Positions 10,749 to 21,018 of a DNA stretch of 64,000 nucleotides are shown piece after piece; position 1 is the first letter of the stretch; each line of letters starts with the position of its first letter. The DNA is from Canna indica (lineage: Eukaryota > Streptophyta > Magnoliopsida > Zingiberales > Cannaceae). The notes below the pieces were generated by a model. The model searched no databases. It saw nothing but the letters and a program-made list of their open reading frames with translations, and was not told the DNA's origin. The stretch lies in NCBI GenBank assembly GCA_034359265.1, contig CP136898.1, positions 41,191,501 to 41,255,500 on the forward strand. Direction: 5' to 3'. A program made the position numbers and the translations under genes.

Positions 10749-12172
10749 ATGGCTCTAGAGTCGGTAGCGTCTACACCCCCTAGGTTAGATGACTCAAACT
10801 TTGGTCTTTGAAAATATAGGATGTACACTTATTTAAAGACTAAAGGGTTTGGAGTCTTTAACATGTTACATTGGGAATTCATTGAACCTAAGGATGATAT
10901 GCATGCTTGGAGTGAAATGGATAAGAAAATGTTTAAGTATAATGGAGATGCCATGAATTGTATTCTTTGCACATTACCAAATGGCACCTTAGAAAAAGTC
11001 ATGCATTGTTCTTCGGCTTTTGATTTATGGGCCTCGTTAAATGTTTTATATGATTATGCCAAAACCGAAGAAATTGACACTTTTGATGAAGGTGGTGATG
11101 ACAATGGTCACACACCTACTACTAATCTTGGTTTTGATCTCCATAGCTCTTCTAGTCAAAGAAGTAGCACCAAGAGCCGAAAAGAAGAGTAATCTGTCAT
11201 GCTTGCAAAGAGAAGGGGCATGTGAAGAAAAATTGCCCAAGCATGAAGAACAAAGCAAGGAAGAGGTCAAGTGCTTCCACCTCCACCTCTCACACATTTG
11301 AAGCACCCTCTAGCAATGACTATGAAGCTACTTCAAAAGTTTGCCTCATAAGTACCAAAGATGGGGTACACTCTTCTCCTTCTAGTAATAATAATAATAA
11401 TGTTAGTACTAGCTCATCTAGTTCATTCAATATGCTATATGAAGAACTAGTTGATGAATGTCAAAAAATGTATGCCTTGCTTGTTAGAAAAGATAACAAA
11501 AATAAAAGATTGAAAAATGAAAATGTGATCCTTAATTCTCATTTGCATGAATCCAAACTAGAAAATAAAAAATTGAGATCTAGGTCATTTGATTCATGCC
11601 ATGAAAATGTAGAACATGAGCTTAAGGATTTGAAGCTTAAAAATAACAATTTAGAAAATGAGAATTGCAAGTTAAAATCTCAATTTCATGCATTGCATAA
11701 ATCCATAGATGATTTGAAAAATGAGATGTTGATTTTGAGTAAGAAAGTTAATACTTCCTCTTTTAACTCTAAACATCAAAATGTCTCATTTAGAAAACCT
11801 CAAAAGAAAAATGTTTTATCTAAGAATGCCCATGCTCATCATGCCTCTCATGCCATGCATTCTACCATTAGACCTCATAATTATGAGAAGATGAATGAGG
11901 TTTCTAAGAATGCTCATACTCATCATATTTCACATGACAAATATTCTAAAAATAAATCTTATGTCCATAACAAAAATAAAAAGAAATTTAATGGACATTA
12001 TTTTTGTTGTGGTATTTATGGCCATGCAATTCATGATTGTGCATTTAAAAGAAATCCAAGTGTTGTTAAGACACTTTGGATTCCTAGGCCAACTCACCCC
12101 CAATGACCCAAAGCTATTTGGGTACCAAAGATTTCAGCTCCTTTTGTAGGGGGAGCTACCACACAAGGATGA
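10749..12172 (+). pseudogene. gag of element C, nearly complete
   Basis: Starts at ATG 10749 (MALESVASTPPRLDDSNFG). A TGG-to-TGA change stops it at about 10809, then YRMYTYLKTKG and SSAFDLWASLNVLYDYAKTEE follow. A frameshift in an A-rich run near 11180 moves to the frame with a canonical first knuckle CHACKEKGHVKKNC (11195 onward). Then comes a Ser/Asn linker, a coiled coil of repeated L-K/E-N units (about 11430-11750), a His-rich segment, the second knuckle HYFCCGIYGHAIHDC (about 11997-12041), WIPRPTHPQ, one TGA at about 12104, and KAIWVPKISAPFVGG ending at 12172. It is about 470 codons and stops where a SIRE element would continue into protease. Only three lesions, so recently functional. 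Confidence 0.82.
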
Positions 12173-12397
12173 ATGAGAAGTGGTGTACTGGAGTTGACCA
12201 TGGACTTGAATGATGAATCCATCCTTGGTTGCAACTTCAAGCTACCTTGATGCCTTAGGTAAAGTTGACATCAAAACTATTCCGGTATCATCTCCTATAT
12301 CCCTTTGTTTTATCTAAGTTGGAGTTTTGATACATGCTTAAAATTGATTGATTTTCCCCGCTCTTAATATATTTCAAAAATATTTTTGATTTTTGAT

Positions 12398-12515
12398 TTC
12401 CAGGTCTCTTCGGAGACCCTGGTGGCCTGTAATGGGCCTAAGCAACCTTGCGGTTCTAAATCGTATGCACATTGTGGCCTTTCGGTTTTCAACCAATAGG
12501 AAGGGTTGGAGATCA
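12398..12515 (+). other. Conserved post-gag hairpin module, copy in element C
   Basis: GGTCTC (12403-12408), a TTCG tetraloop and GAGACC (12413-12418) make a very stable hairpin, extended by flanking CCA/TGG around one bulge. GGCC-N7-GGCC follows, pairing where B has AGCC/GGCT. TTCAACC (12488-12494) and GGTTGGA (12504-12510) pair around AATAGGAAG with one G-U wobble. The pairing survives base changes between copies. Confidence 0.65.
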
Positions 12516-15162
12516 TATATTTCATTTATTATTCTTGTGATCTCTTAAAATTCATTTTGATATCACTCGATTTCATTTTGAAACAAATTTGAAACCATTT
12601 AGCAAAGTGGTATTTAATAATGATACTTAATGCTTCTCTTTGCTTTTTGGTTGAGTTAGCTTGCTAAGTAGCTATATTTTTTAAAAAAATATTAGTGTAG
12701 CTTCTTGCAAGTTATAAGTTTATGTTAGGAAGACTAACTAGAAAGAAAAAGATTAGTTTGGCTAAATTCTCACGAATAAGGTATAATCTTGATAGATTCA
12801 AAATCTTAAGTATTATACCTCAATGTTTAAGTTTAAACTATGTCTCTATACTCATGATTAGATTTGCATGTTAAAACACTTGAATTCTCATGAGTAGGTA
12901 GAATATTAGCACTTAGGCAAATTTCATCAAATGAAACTTGCTCTAGGTTGATACTTGCTATTAGAGATATTTTTTAAGACCAAACTAGTTAAACCTGTTT
13001 AGAGACCTCATGCCTCAAATGGTTCACATCTTGATCCCTTATATTCATTATGATATCATGTAAATTTTTCTTTAAAATGAATCTTAACTATCTAGCATAG
13101 GTTAAGATTTTAAATGAAATTTTGTATTGAACTCTTGCTAGTTAGTATGTTAGCTTGCTAGTTGACATATTATTTCATTATGATACTAATGAAATCTACT
13201 TGCAAGTTAATAATTGGTAAGGTATGCTATCTAGAAGAAAATGAAAAAGGATATGAAAAGTTGGACAAATTTTTAAGAAAAAAGTATGATTTTAATTTTT
13301 GCAAAAATCTTAGTAAAATAATTAAATTTTCATGCTTAAATGATTTCTCTATGCTCATGATTGATGTTGCATGATAAATACTTGAAGTTTCATGAGTAGG
13401 CAAAATTATGATAACTTAGCTCATTTCATGATATCTTGATATTTATGAAATTGAACTAGGTTAAAATTCTTCATTAGAGACCTCATTTTGAGTAAACATC
13501 AAACAAATATTTTTAGACAAACATGATATGATTCTAGGTGTTCAATCTTGAAAATTCATGTGTAGATAAAAATGTGATAACTAGATCACATTAGTGGACT
13601 TAAACTTAAAAGGTTTGACCCAAGTCAATAAATCGACTTGATCACTTTATTTTAAGTCCAAAACTCATAAACATGTTTAGGAGTAGGTATGACATGTTTC
13701 CATGCATTTAAAGTAAAAAATTCATATGGATATAGATAAAATGACATAGATGTGGTTTCATGAAAATTTATTTTGAACCAAGTTGACTTAAAGGTCTCAT
13801 TTTCAATCCATATTTGAGAAACATGTTTAGATTTACTCATGTTAGGTATCCATAGGTTTAAGTTTGAAAAATCATGAGTAAATGTTAAGATTGAAACTTA
13901 GCAAGTTTCATAAAAACTAGTTTAGTTTTGAATGAAACCATGCTAGGTTGATATCTTGACGTAAGGACATAATTTTTATTCCAAACTTGACATATACTCT
14001 TTACATGACCATCATGTGGTGTCATGAAAGTTTGAATGAAAATTGAACAAGTTTTAAGAATAACTAAAAATTACAAAAATTGTCATTTGTTCAACAATTG
14101 GTATCACCAATTTCAGTTATTTCTAGAGAAATATAGAAAAATCATTTTCAGATGATTCTTGAAACTACACATTCACTGAAAAATCTAGTTTTATGTGTAA
14201 AAATTTCAAAAAGTTTCATCAAGAATCTAATTTATAATGGAATTTTGAAGTTGGATTTTGAAAACACAAAGTATCTTTATATGAAATATCAATCTTTCCG
14301 ATACTTTGATTTTTCTTCGAAAACTTCATATACAAACTCATGTACACCATTTGGATTCTATTTCTAATATCATTCACATAATTTCATGAGTAAAATCATT
14401 TCTAGGAATTATTTTGATATTTTGGATGATAGCTAGGATCCATTTGTTTGTTTAAAAATAATGTTGGATGCAAAATGAACTTAGAAAATTCATTTTGAGT
14501 TCAAACTTGATACATGCATCTCAAACGACCATTCAATAATTGGTATCAAAAAACTTCGTCCAAACAAATTGGTTTCAAAATTTTTGTCAAAAATATCACT
14601 TTGTATAAACTCAAAAGTTTGATTTTTGAAAACCTTAAGTATAGGTTGACCTAAGTCAACAAAGTAAATTAAAAATTTCATATTAAGCCGAAACTTAATT
14701 CATAGACTTACATTATCTCATGTTTGATGTCTAGATGCCTAAGTTTGAGAAAACATGAGTAGATAGCAAAACTTGAGACTTAGCACCTTCATGTTTTCAT
14801 GTTTATTTCAAATAAAAATGTGCTAAGTTCATATTTAGATCAAATGACATTAGTTTCACTTCAAACTTAATACATGAGTTAAATGACCATATCTTGGTAG
14901 TTTGAAAGGTTGAATGAAATCTAAAAATGTCATGAAAAACATATGAATACATTCATACTTGAGTGCATACATGATTGAGTGTTGAATTGTATCTATTATT
15001 CTTTTATCATGTATGTCTTTGTTTCATATCAAATTACTTGTTTTCCAACCCTTTGGTTGAGATTTTCATGTTTCATGAAAAATACTCCTTAGAGTCTCAA
15101 CTAAAAAATAATTGGGTCTCATCCCTTTGATTAGATTGACCTTTCTTGCCCTTTTTGATTGA
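12516..15162 (+). other. Non-coding AT-rich body of element C (replaces pol)
   Basis: About 2.6 kb without a frame longer than roughly 70 codons and without pol motifs. It contains diffuse internal similarity, for example repeated TTTAAGTCCAAAC...AAACATGTTTAG, CATGAGTAGATA and TTGACCCAAGTCAA segments, also present in B, D and E. Confidence 0.75.
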
Positions 15163-15396
15163 TGTCAAAAGGGGGAGAAATGTGAAGTCAAAAGGGGGAG
15201 AAATGTATAGTTAAAATGAGGAGAAAAGTATAGGTAAAGGGGAGGAAAATATAGGATATCCATGCATATAGATAGGGGGAGTTTATTCTCATAGATATGC
15301 ATGTTGATAGGGGGAGAAATCCTTAAGTTGATATCCTATATGTTTTAATGATTATATTTTCTTAAGGACGTTTGTCATCATCAAAAAGAGGCAAAT
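15163..15396 (+). promoter_or_regulatory. Repeated polypurine tracts before the 3' LTR of C
   Basis: Several AAAGGGGGAGAAAT-like tracts (about 15169, 15190, 15237 and 15271) and GATAGGGGGAG (about 15309) precede the TGTCATCATCAAAAAGAGGCAAAT abutting the LTR. The last is the ordinary plus-strand priming site; the others look like extra copies. The same cluster occurs in B (about 17023-17226), D (44138-44307) and E (60547-60661). Confidence 0.6.
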
Positions 15397-16864
15397 TGTT
15401 GGCTTTAGGTTTTCAACCTTAGCCTTAATCTCGGTTTTGATGGTTTTGATGATAACAAATATGGGACTAATGATTTCATTGAGAATATGTTTCATGTTCC
15501 TTACCAATTAGTGTTCGATGTCCTCGATCAAAAATATCGAAAGAAATCGAAAATCGGAAGGACATTGATCGTCGTGCTCGGGTTCATCGCGGAAGTTTCT
15601 CGAAGATCGATGAGTACACCAAAGTCGCATTGGATGGGCTCAAAGATCACATGAAAGCTCTCCAAGATGATGCTCGTTGAAAGCCGGAACCCGGAGACAA
15701 AGCGCGAAAGAAAATAGACTAAAAAATAAGTTTCAGCCTAAATTTGGTCGACCGCCCGGTCGACCGAATAGGGTAAGGTATCAGTCAGTAGCCTTATCGG
15801 TTGACCGAACACTGCCTAAAACAGGTAGTGGCTACTTCGGTCGATCGGTCGGTCGATCGATAGAGGCCTAAAATAGGCAGTAAGCCTGGCAGTTGACCGA
15901 TCGATCGACCGACCTGAGGATAGCCAAAGACGCAAAATGCGTCGACCGAAAGTCATGGATCAAGAAATTAGCGTAAAGCTGTCGACCCATCGGTCGACCT
16001 CCCACAAGGAGAGGAGCAGTGGTCGAATGACCGGTCGACCGACCATTCGACCGGCGGTCTACAACGGATAGTTTTCTATCCGTTGAGCAGTCGTTTCTTC
16101 ACGAGGGTATAAATACACCCTCATATACTTCATTTAATCTTCTTCCTTGATTCTTACAGAAATTATTGAGCCATAAAAGGGAAGATCCAAGCTTTCGAAA
16201 CGATCAACGCTTGTGCCCTGTTTCTTTCCGCGACAATCTTTTTCAAGCGCAAAAGCTGGGCTCAACTCAGGTGTTGATTCAAACTCTACTACTTGATGAG
16301 TTGAAGGCGCCAAAGGCTTGCAAAAGAGCTCTTTCTATTGGTTTTATTCTTAGCTCTTTTGATTGTAATTTTAACTATTTTTGATTTAAGCGTGTAAGAA
16401 GACCTAGGTTGTTAGGTCTTGAATTGGGTGAAGTGGTATCCTTGGTGTAGAAGGAGTAAAGCCACTTGTGTAAACTTAGTGTTTTCTAGGATTAGTTTAG
16501 TTGTTCCTTAGGGTTGAGGTGGAAGAGGACTCTCGATAAGAAGGCGGTGACTTCCGGGTGTGGAAATGCCTTAGGTTGAGAGTGCGTCTGTTCGGTGAAA
16601 AGTCCTCGTGTGTAAGGGAAACGTAAATTAATCTAGTAAAACTAGCTTGAAAATCCTAAGCGGGGTGCTTAGGTAGTGGAATATGCATTGGGGCCGAACC
16701 ACTATAAATCTTGTATTTGCATTGTTTCATTTTGTTGTTCTTTAATTGCTTTATCATTTATCTTGCTTCCGCATTCAATTGTAAATTGCCTAACTAATCT
16801 AAGAAAATAATTCAATAGTAAACACACTATTCACCCCCCCTCTAGTGTCGCCATTTCGTCAACA
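15397..16864 (+). repeat. 3' LTR of element C
   Basis: Starts TGTTGGCTTTAGG and ends CGTCAACA followed by the ATGAA duplication. TATAAATA at 16108-16115. It is shorter than the 5' copy mainly through small deletions near 15950 and 16815. Divergence from the 5' LTR looks like several percent by eye. Confidence 0.9.
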
Positions 16865-16869
16865 ATGAA

Positions 16870-17226
16870 TACTAGACTTAGAATTCTTTGATATCATGTA
16901 TTGATGTGTCTCAAATGGATATATTGTTTTCGTCCCTTGGGTTGGTTGACTTTGCTTTTATGAAAAATATTTTCGGTCTCAACTTTGACCATAGTTGACT
17001 TTTCTTTCCCTTTTTGATTGATGTCAAAAAGGGGAGAAAAATATTGGTAAAGGGGAAAAAAATATTGGAAAACCATTCATATAGGGGGGGAGTTCTATCA
17101 TGTAGATATGCATGATGATAGGGGGAGAAATCACATGTTTGATATCGTTGATGTTTTATTTATAATATTTTCTTAAGGATGTTTGTCATCATCAAAAAAA
17201 AGGTAGGGGGGAGGGGTAGGAGGGAT
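16870..17226 (+). other. 3' end of element B body with polypurine tract
   Basis: Continues the non-coding body of B after element C. Ends with GTTTGTCATCATC and a purine run (17194-17226, AAAAAAAGGTAGGGGGGAGG) directly before the 3' LTR, with earlier GGGGAGAAA tracts from 17030. Non-coding. Confidence 0.75.
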
Positions 17227-18414
17227 TGTTGGCCTATGATTTTTAATCTTGGTCATAATCTCGGTTTTGATGATAACAAATATGGAACTAATGTTTGAGC
17301 AAGAAATATTTTCAGGTTCCATGTCGGTTTGTGTGTGACGTCCGCGATCGAAAAAATGGAAGAAATCGACAAGGACGCTCGATGATTCTCAGATTCTTCG
17401 GAAAGATAAGAGTTTAAGCTTAGGGTGTCTATAATGATTGTACCAATCCTCATTAATGATGCAAAGATCCCTAAAGAACCAAACTCGAAGCTTAATACCA
17501 GAACCGAAGAAAGAACCTTGCTGAAATTAAATTCAATGCAGTTTCGACCGAAGGTTCGGTCGATAGTTCGATCGATCGAAGGGTCGGCTGGACTTTGATG
17601 AAAGCCGTTGGAAGTGTCTAGTACCTATTATGTTGACCATCGGTCAAAGGTTCGGTCGACCGAATGATTGACCGACAGATCGACCAATGGAAGGAAACAA
17701 CTCTATTTTGTGCCGTTGTGTGGTTTCATCCGAGTCATACTTCTTTGGTCCCCTATAAATAAGTCTCCCCAACTTTCCTTACATCCTCTAGCATTCCTTG
17801 AGCCATATTTTAATGATCATTGGGCTTGATTAAGCCATCATTCTTAGAAACCCTAGCTTTGAGCATCTACTTCTATCATTGAGCCTTGACTTCATTGTTT
17901 CACCATCAAAGGCATCAAGAGGAGGCTAGCACCTTGTTTTGGAGCTAAGTATTGTATTGATTGTGTTATTGCTTCATTTAATTGTGCACTTTGTTTTTTA
18001 TTTTCTTGTGTTTGAATTTGTGATTGACCAAGTGTTGTAGGTCTTGCGATTGGTGGTTGCCTTGGTGTAAAGGCAAAATGCCACCGGTGTATTATAGGAT
18101 TAGAGTGTCCTTAGGAAGAGTGAGGTGGGAAAATGCTCTCGGTAGGATAACAGAGACTTTCGGGTGTGGAAGTACCTTCGGCGTGAGAGCGGGGTGCTTA
18201 GGTTGTGGAGTAGGCATTGAGGCCGAACCACTATAAATTATATTTGCATTGCGCTCTTGATTTTGTGTTGAATTGTCATATTTATTGCTTCCGCTATTTG
18301 CATGAAATTGTCATTTGCCTAAGTAAACTAAGAATGGATGAAAATCAGAATTAGGCTAAAGATTTAGAAAACACACTATTCACCATCTCTCTAGTGTAGG
18401 CCATTCGACTTACA
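17227..18414 (+). repeat. 3' LTR of element B
   Basis: Starts TGTTGGCCTATG and ends CATTCGACTTACA. Palindrome cluster about 17545-17690, TATAAATA at 17754-17761. It lacks about 90 bp present in the 5' LTR, where GTGAGAGCGGGGTGCTTAGG joins directly. Followed by AACGA and the next minisatellite unit. Confidence 0.85.
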
Positions 18415-18625
18415 AACGACCCTTGGCTCGGGCCTGCTTTACGCTCATCAATGAGCTCGGCTTGACCCCAAGTGCGGTCCTCGGCCTCAGCACTGCCCTC
18501 GGGTTCCCATGCCCTCAACGACCCCTGGCACAGTCCTGTCTTGTGCTTCTCAGAGAGCTCGACTTGACCCCAAGCGCAGTTCTCAACCTCATCGCCACTC
18601 TTCGGCTCCTTTGACCTCAACTGTC
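18415..18625 (+). repeat. 102-bp minisatellite, last recognisable units
   Basis: Units begin at 18418 and 18520, again 102 bp apart, then the repeat degrades after about 18622 into TCAACTGTCAAGTGTGG and CCGCCCTCGAGCTCC pieces. This shows that B inserted into the array seen at 1531-3765. Confidence 0.85.
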
Positions 18626-19017
18626 AAGTGTGGTGCTCGGCCTCAGTCGCCGCCCTCGAGCTCCGACGCTCTCAACATACACCACTCCTCACGCTCTCAA
18701 CCGCCTCCCTCCGGCTCTCACGCCAAAGCATGGCCCTAGCCACCATCACCACCCCGAAAAGGTACTTTAAATTCCAACTCTACTTGTTAGTGGAGCTCAA
18801 CCTGCGATTAGTAACAAACCATTACTCCCAGAAATATTCACAGACCGATCCACACAAACCAAGAGACACTAGGACATCCAATAATCCCACTGAACAAAAT
18901 TGGTAGAGCTAGTAAAGACATTCAATCCAAACAAAGCGAAACCATGTGACAAGAGAATAAAGTGCCTGAGGGCGCAATAATAACCAACAAAGGGGAAACT
19001 GTGTCACATGCTATAAG
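18626..19017. other. Unassigned DNA between minisatellite and element K
   Basis: A degraded minisatellite tail up to about 18735, then about 280 bp with no recognised feature. Its open frames are short and show no familiar protein. Confidence 0.5.
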
Positions 19018-20006
19018 TGTTTGGCTTTTATATGTTGACAATATTTGGCAAAAGTGTTCCATGTTAAATCTCAGTTTTTACACAGTCACAACTATGAGGA
19101 GCTCTGCCTATATCATAACAGTTTCAACTGTGTGAGGACAGTCTCAATCGTTTCTTCAGTTTGTGATTTTCTGGATAAGTATGTTGCAAATGAGATGACT
19201 GTTGGACTGCAATATTTATGATGATTCTCTCGATATCTCTAATATTATTAATCATCATTAATTATATATCTTTTGTCGGTTTTGGTGTTATGAGTAGTGG
19301 AGAGTTTCCTACTCTTTATTTTCTGGGCATTACTCTTTATCTTTTATGATCATGTCTTTATGATGTTTTCAATATTGGTCGTTCAAATTGATGACTGTTT
19401 GATTTGAACTGAAGATTGATTAAAGATCAATGATTAAAGTCACCATTGATTTAGATCCTTCAAGTGTCACATATAAATACTTGTGAAGATATTTGTTTTT
19501 ATCAACTCCTATGTACATATACTGCGTTGCCAATTATTCTGAGGAGTTAAGACTGCTGAGTGCAAGACTGCTGAGTGTAGACGACAACAATCTATCTTTC
19601 TTATCTTCAAGTGAAGATGGTTTTGGGCTGTTAACTCGCTACAACACAAGGACTGTATGGAGGACAAAACTCTGTGGATGTCATAGAGAGGCAAGTTGGT
19701 ATGTACTTATAATAGCAAATAGGTTTTTGTTATTTCCAATTCACTATAGTACTGGTAGTCAGATTTCGGATGTGAAATCCTGAGGACTTATATTGTAATT
19801 ATAGAGAGTGAATTGGGCATTTGTTCGGTGACTGCCCCGCAAACTAGGTGACTGGTTTTGTCAGCAAACTGCGTAAACTAACCTTGTATTTGCTTATGAT
19901 TTTTTGCTTTGATTCTTACTTTGCTACTAGTAGCAGTAGCAGTAGTAGTTGCAACTTCTTATTCAACTGTCTTTAACAGAAGTTCCTTGAAAGACCTATA
20001 TTTTCA
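19018..20006 (+). repeat. 5' LTR of element K
   Basis: TGTTTGGC start, CTATATTTTCA end, about 990 bp, with TATAAATA at 19472-19479, and followed after two bases by the primer-binding site. The partner LTR is missing, so the left boundary rests on the TG start alone. Confidence 0.65.
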
Positions 20007-20081
20007 ATTGGTATTAGAGCAATTGTGCTAACCTTTACCTGCACAGATCCTTGGAGTGTCTCTCTTTTTTTCAAGCTCAAG

Positions 20082-20897
20082 ATGGAAGGAATGTCTATGG
20101 GAAATTCTGTCAATGTTCCTCCTTTGCTTATCGGAACAAATTATGCATATTGGAAGTCTAGGGTGAGGGATTTCATCAAGTCATTGGATGATCGTTGCTA
20201 GGACACAGTAGAGAGTGACTACACTCCTCCCACAACACCTGGTGGGACTGAACGCAAACCAAAAAGCCAGTATACAGAATCAGAAATAGTTACAACGAAC
20301 TATGATAATAAAGCCCTTAATGCTATCTTCAGTGGAGTTGATCCTTCTCAATTTAAACTAATCTCAGCTTGTACCTTGGGAAATCATGCATGGGAAATTT
20401 TATAATTAAATCATGAAGGATCCCTGACACTTCGGAAGTTAAAAATTGAAATCCTCAACACCAGATTTGAGAATCTGAAGATAAGAGAAGATGAAAGTAT
20501 ACAAGACTTTCATGGGTGTATCAAAGACCTTATGAACAATGCTACCAACCTTGGAGAGTCATTCTCTAAAGAAAATGTAGTAAGGAAAGTTCTAAGATCC
20601 ATGCCTACCAAGTTTGATATGAAAGTTGCTGCCATAAATGAAGTTCATGACCCATCTACTATTACTCTTGACACTCTGATGGGCAAACTTGAAACTTATG
20701 AGTTGGAATTATCCGAAAAATATTCTCACAAAGAAAAGAAGAAGAATCTTGCCTTCAGAGCTACTGAGGATGAGATCAACTCAGAAGATTGTTCTAAAGA
20801 GGAGATGGATGCCGTATTGGGTCTTATGACAAAGAATTTCAAGAGATTTCTGAGAACTAAGAATAGGGTAAACCAGAACTCTCAGTCTAGTTTGTAG
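20082..20897 (+). pseudogene. gag of element K, N-terminal part
   Basis: ATG at 20082 gives MEGMSMGNSVNVPPLLIG and NYAYWKSRVRDFIKSLDD, typical of DUF4219/UBN2 copia gag. A TAG replaces the expected Trp at about 20200, and a TAA breaks it near 20400. The frame then runs to 20897 through RFENLKIREDESIQDFHG, VVRKVLRSMPTKFDMKV and a Glu/Lys-rich segment. It forms the capsid domain of the virus-like particle. Stops make it inactive. Confidence 0.8.
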
Positions 20898-21018
20898 TCC
20901 AAACAACAATTTCAACCATTTGAGTTTGCCAGTTCACGATCAAACTCATCTGCTGGAGAAAATAGATAGAAGAAGTGAATTGTCTGGACAAAATGATGAT
21001 CTCAAATAGAAGTTCAAA

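Larger units (their letters stand above)
9172..16864 (+). mobile_element. Element C: gag-only copia-type LTR retrotransposon nested in B
   Basis: LTRs at 9172-10681 and 15397-16864 are flanked by an exact ATGAA duplication (9167-9171, 16865-16869). Order: 5' LTR, primer-binding site (10684-10695), gag (10749-12172), hairpin module (12398-12515), about 2.6 kb of AT-rich non-coding DNA, a polypurine-rich segment (15163-15396), 3' LTR. The 4.7-kb body shows no protease, integrase, RT or RNase H similarity in any frame. Because this copy has no foreign insertion, it is the best template of the lineage. It is younger than B, in which it sits. Confidence 0.9.
3766..18414 (+). mobile_element. Element B: gag-only copia-type LTR retrotransposon with nested insertions
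   Basis: It is bounded by LTRs at 3766-5022 and 17227-18414, with AATGA (3761-3765) and AACGA (18415-18419) as target duplication; the single difference is a CpG-type change. Order inside: 5' LTR, primer-binding site TGGTATAAGAGC (5025-5036), broken gag (5091-6482), AT-rich non-coding sequence, polypurine tract, 3' LTR. No protease, integrase, reverse transcriptase or RNase H homology was found in any frame outside the nested elements. After removing hAT-2 (6655-7568) and element C (9172-16864) the body is about 3.6 kb between LTRs. LTR ends, tRNA-iMet-type priming and gag resemble SIRE/Maximus copia elements. Confidence 0.85.

Noticed and set aside
19493..19783. 96-codon open frame
   Set aside because: It lies inside the 5' LTR of K, downstream of its TATA box, with no family resemblance.
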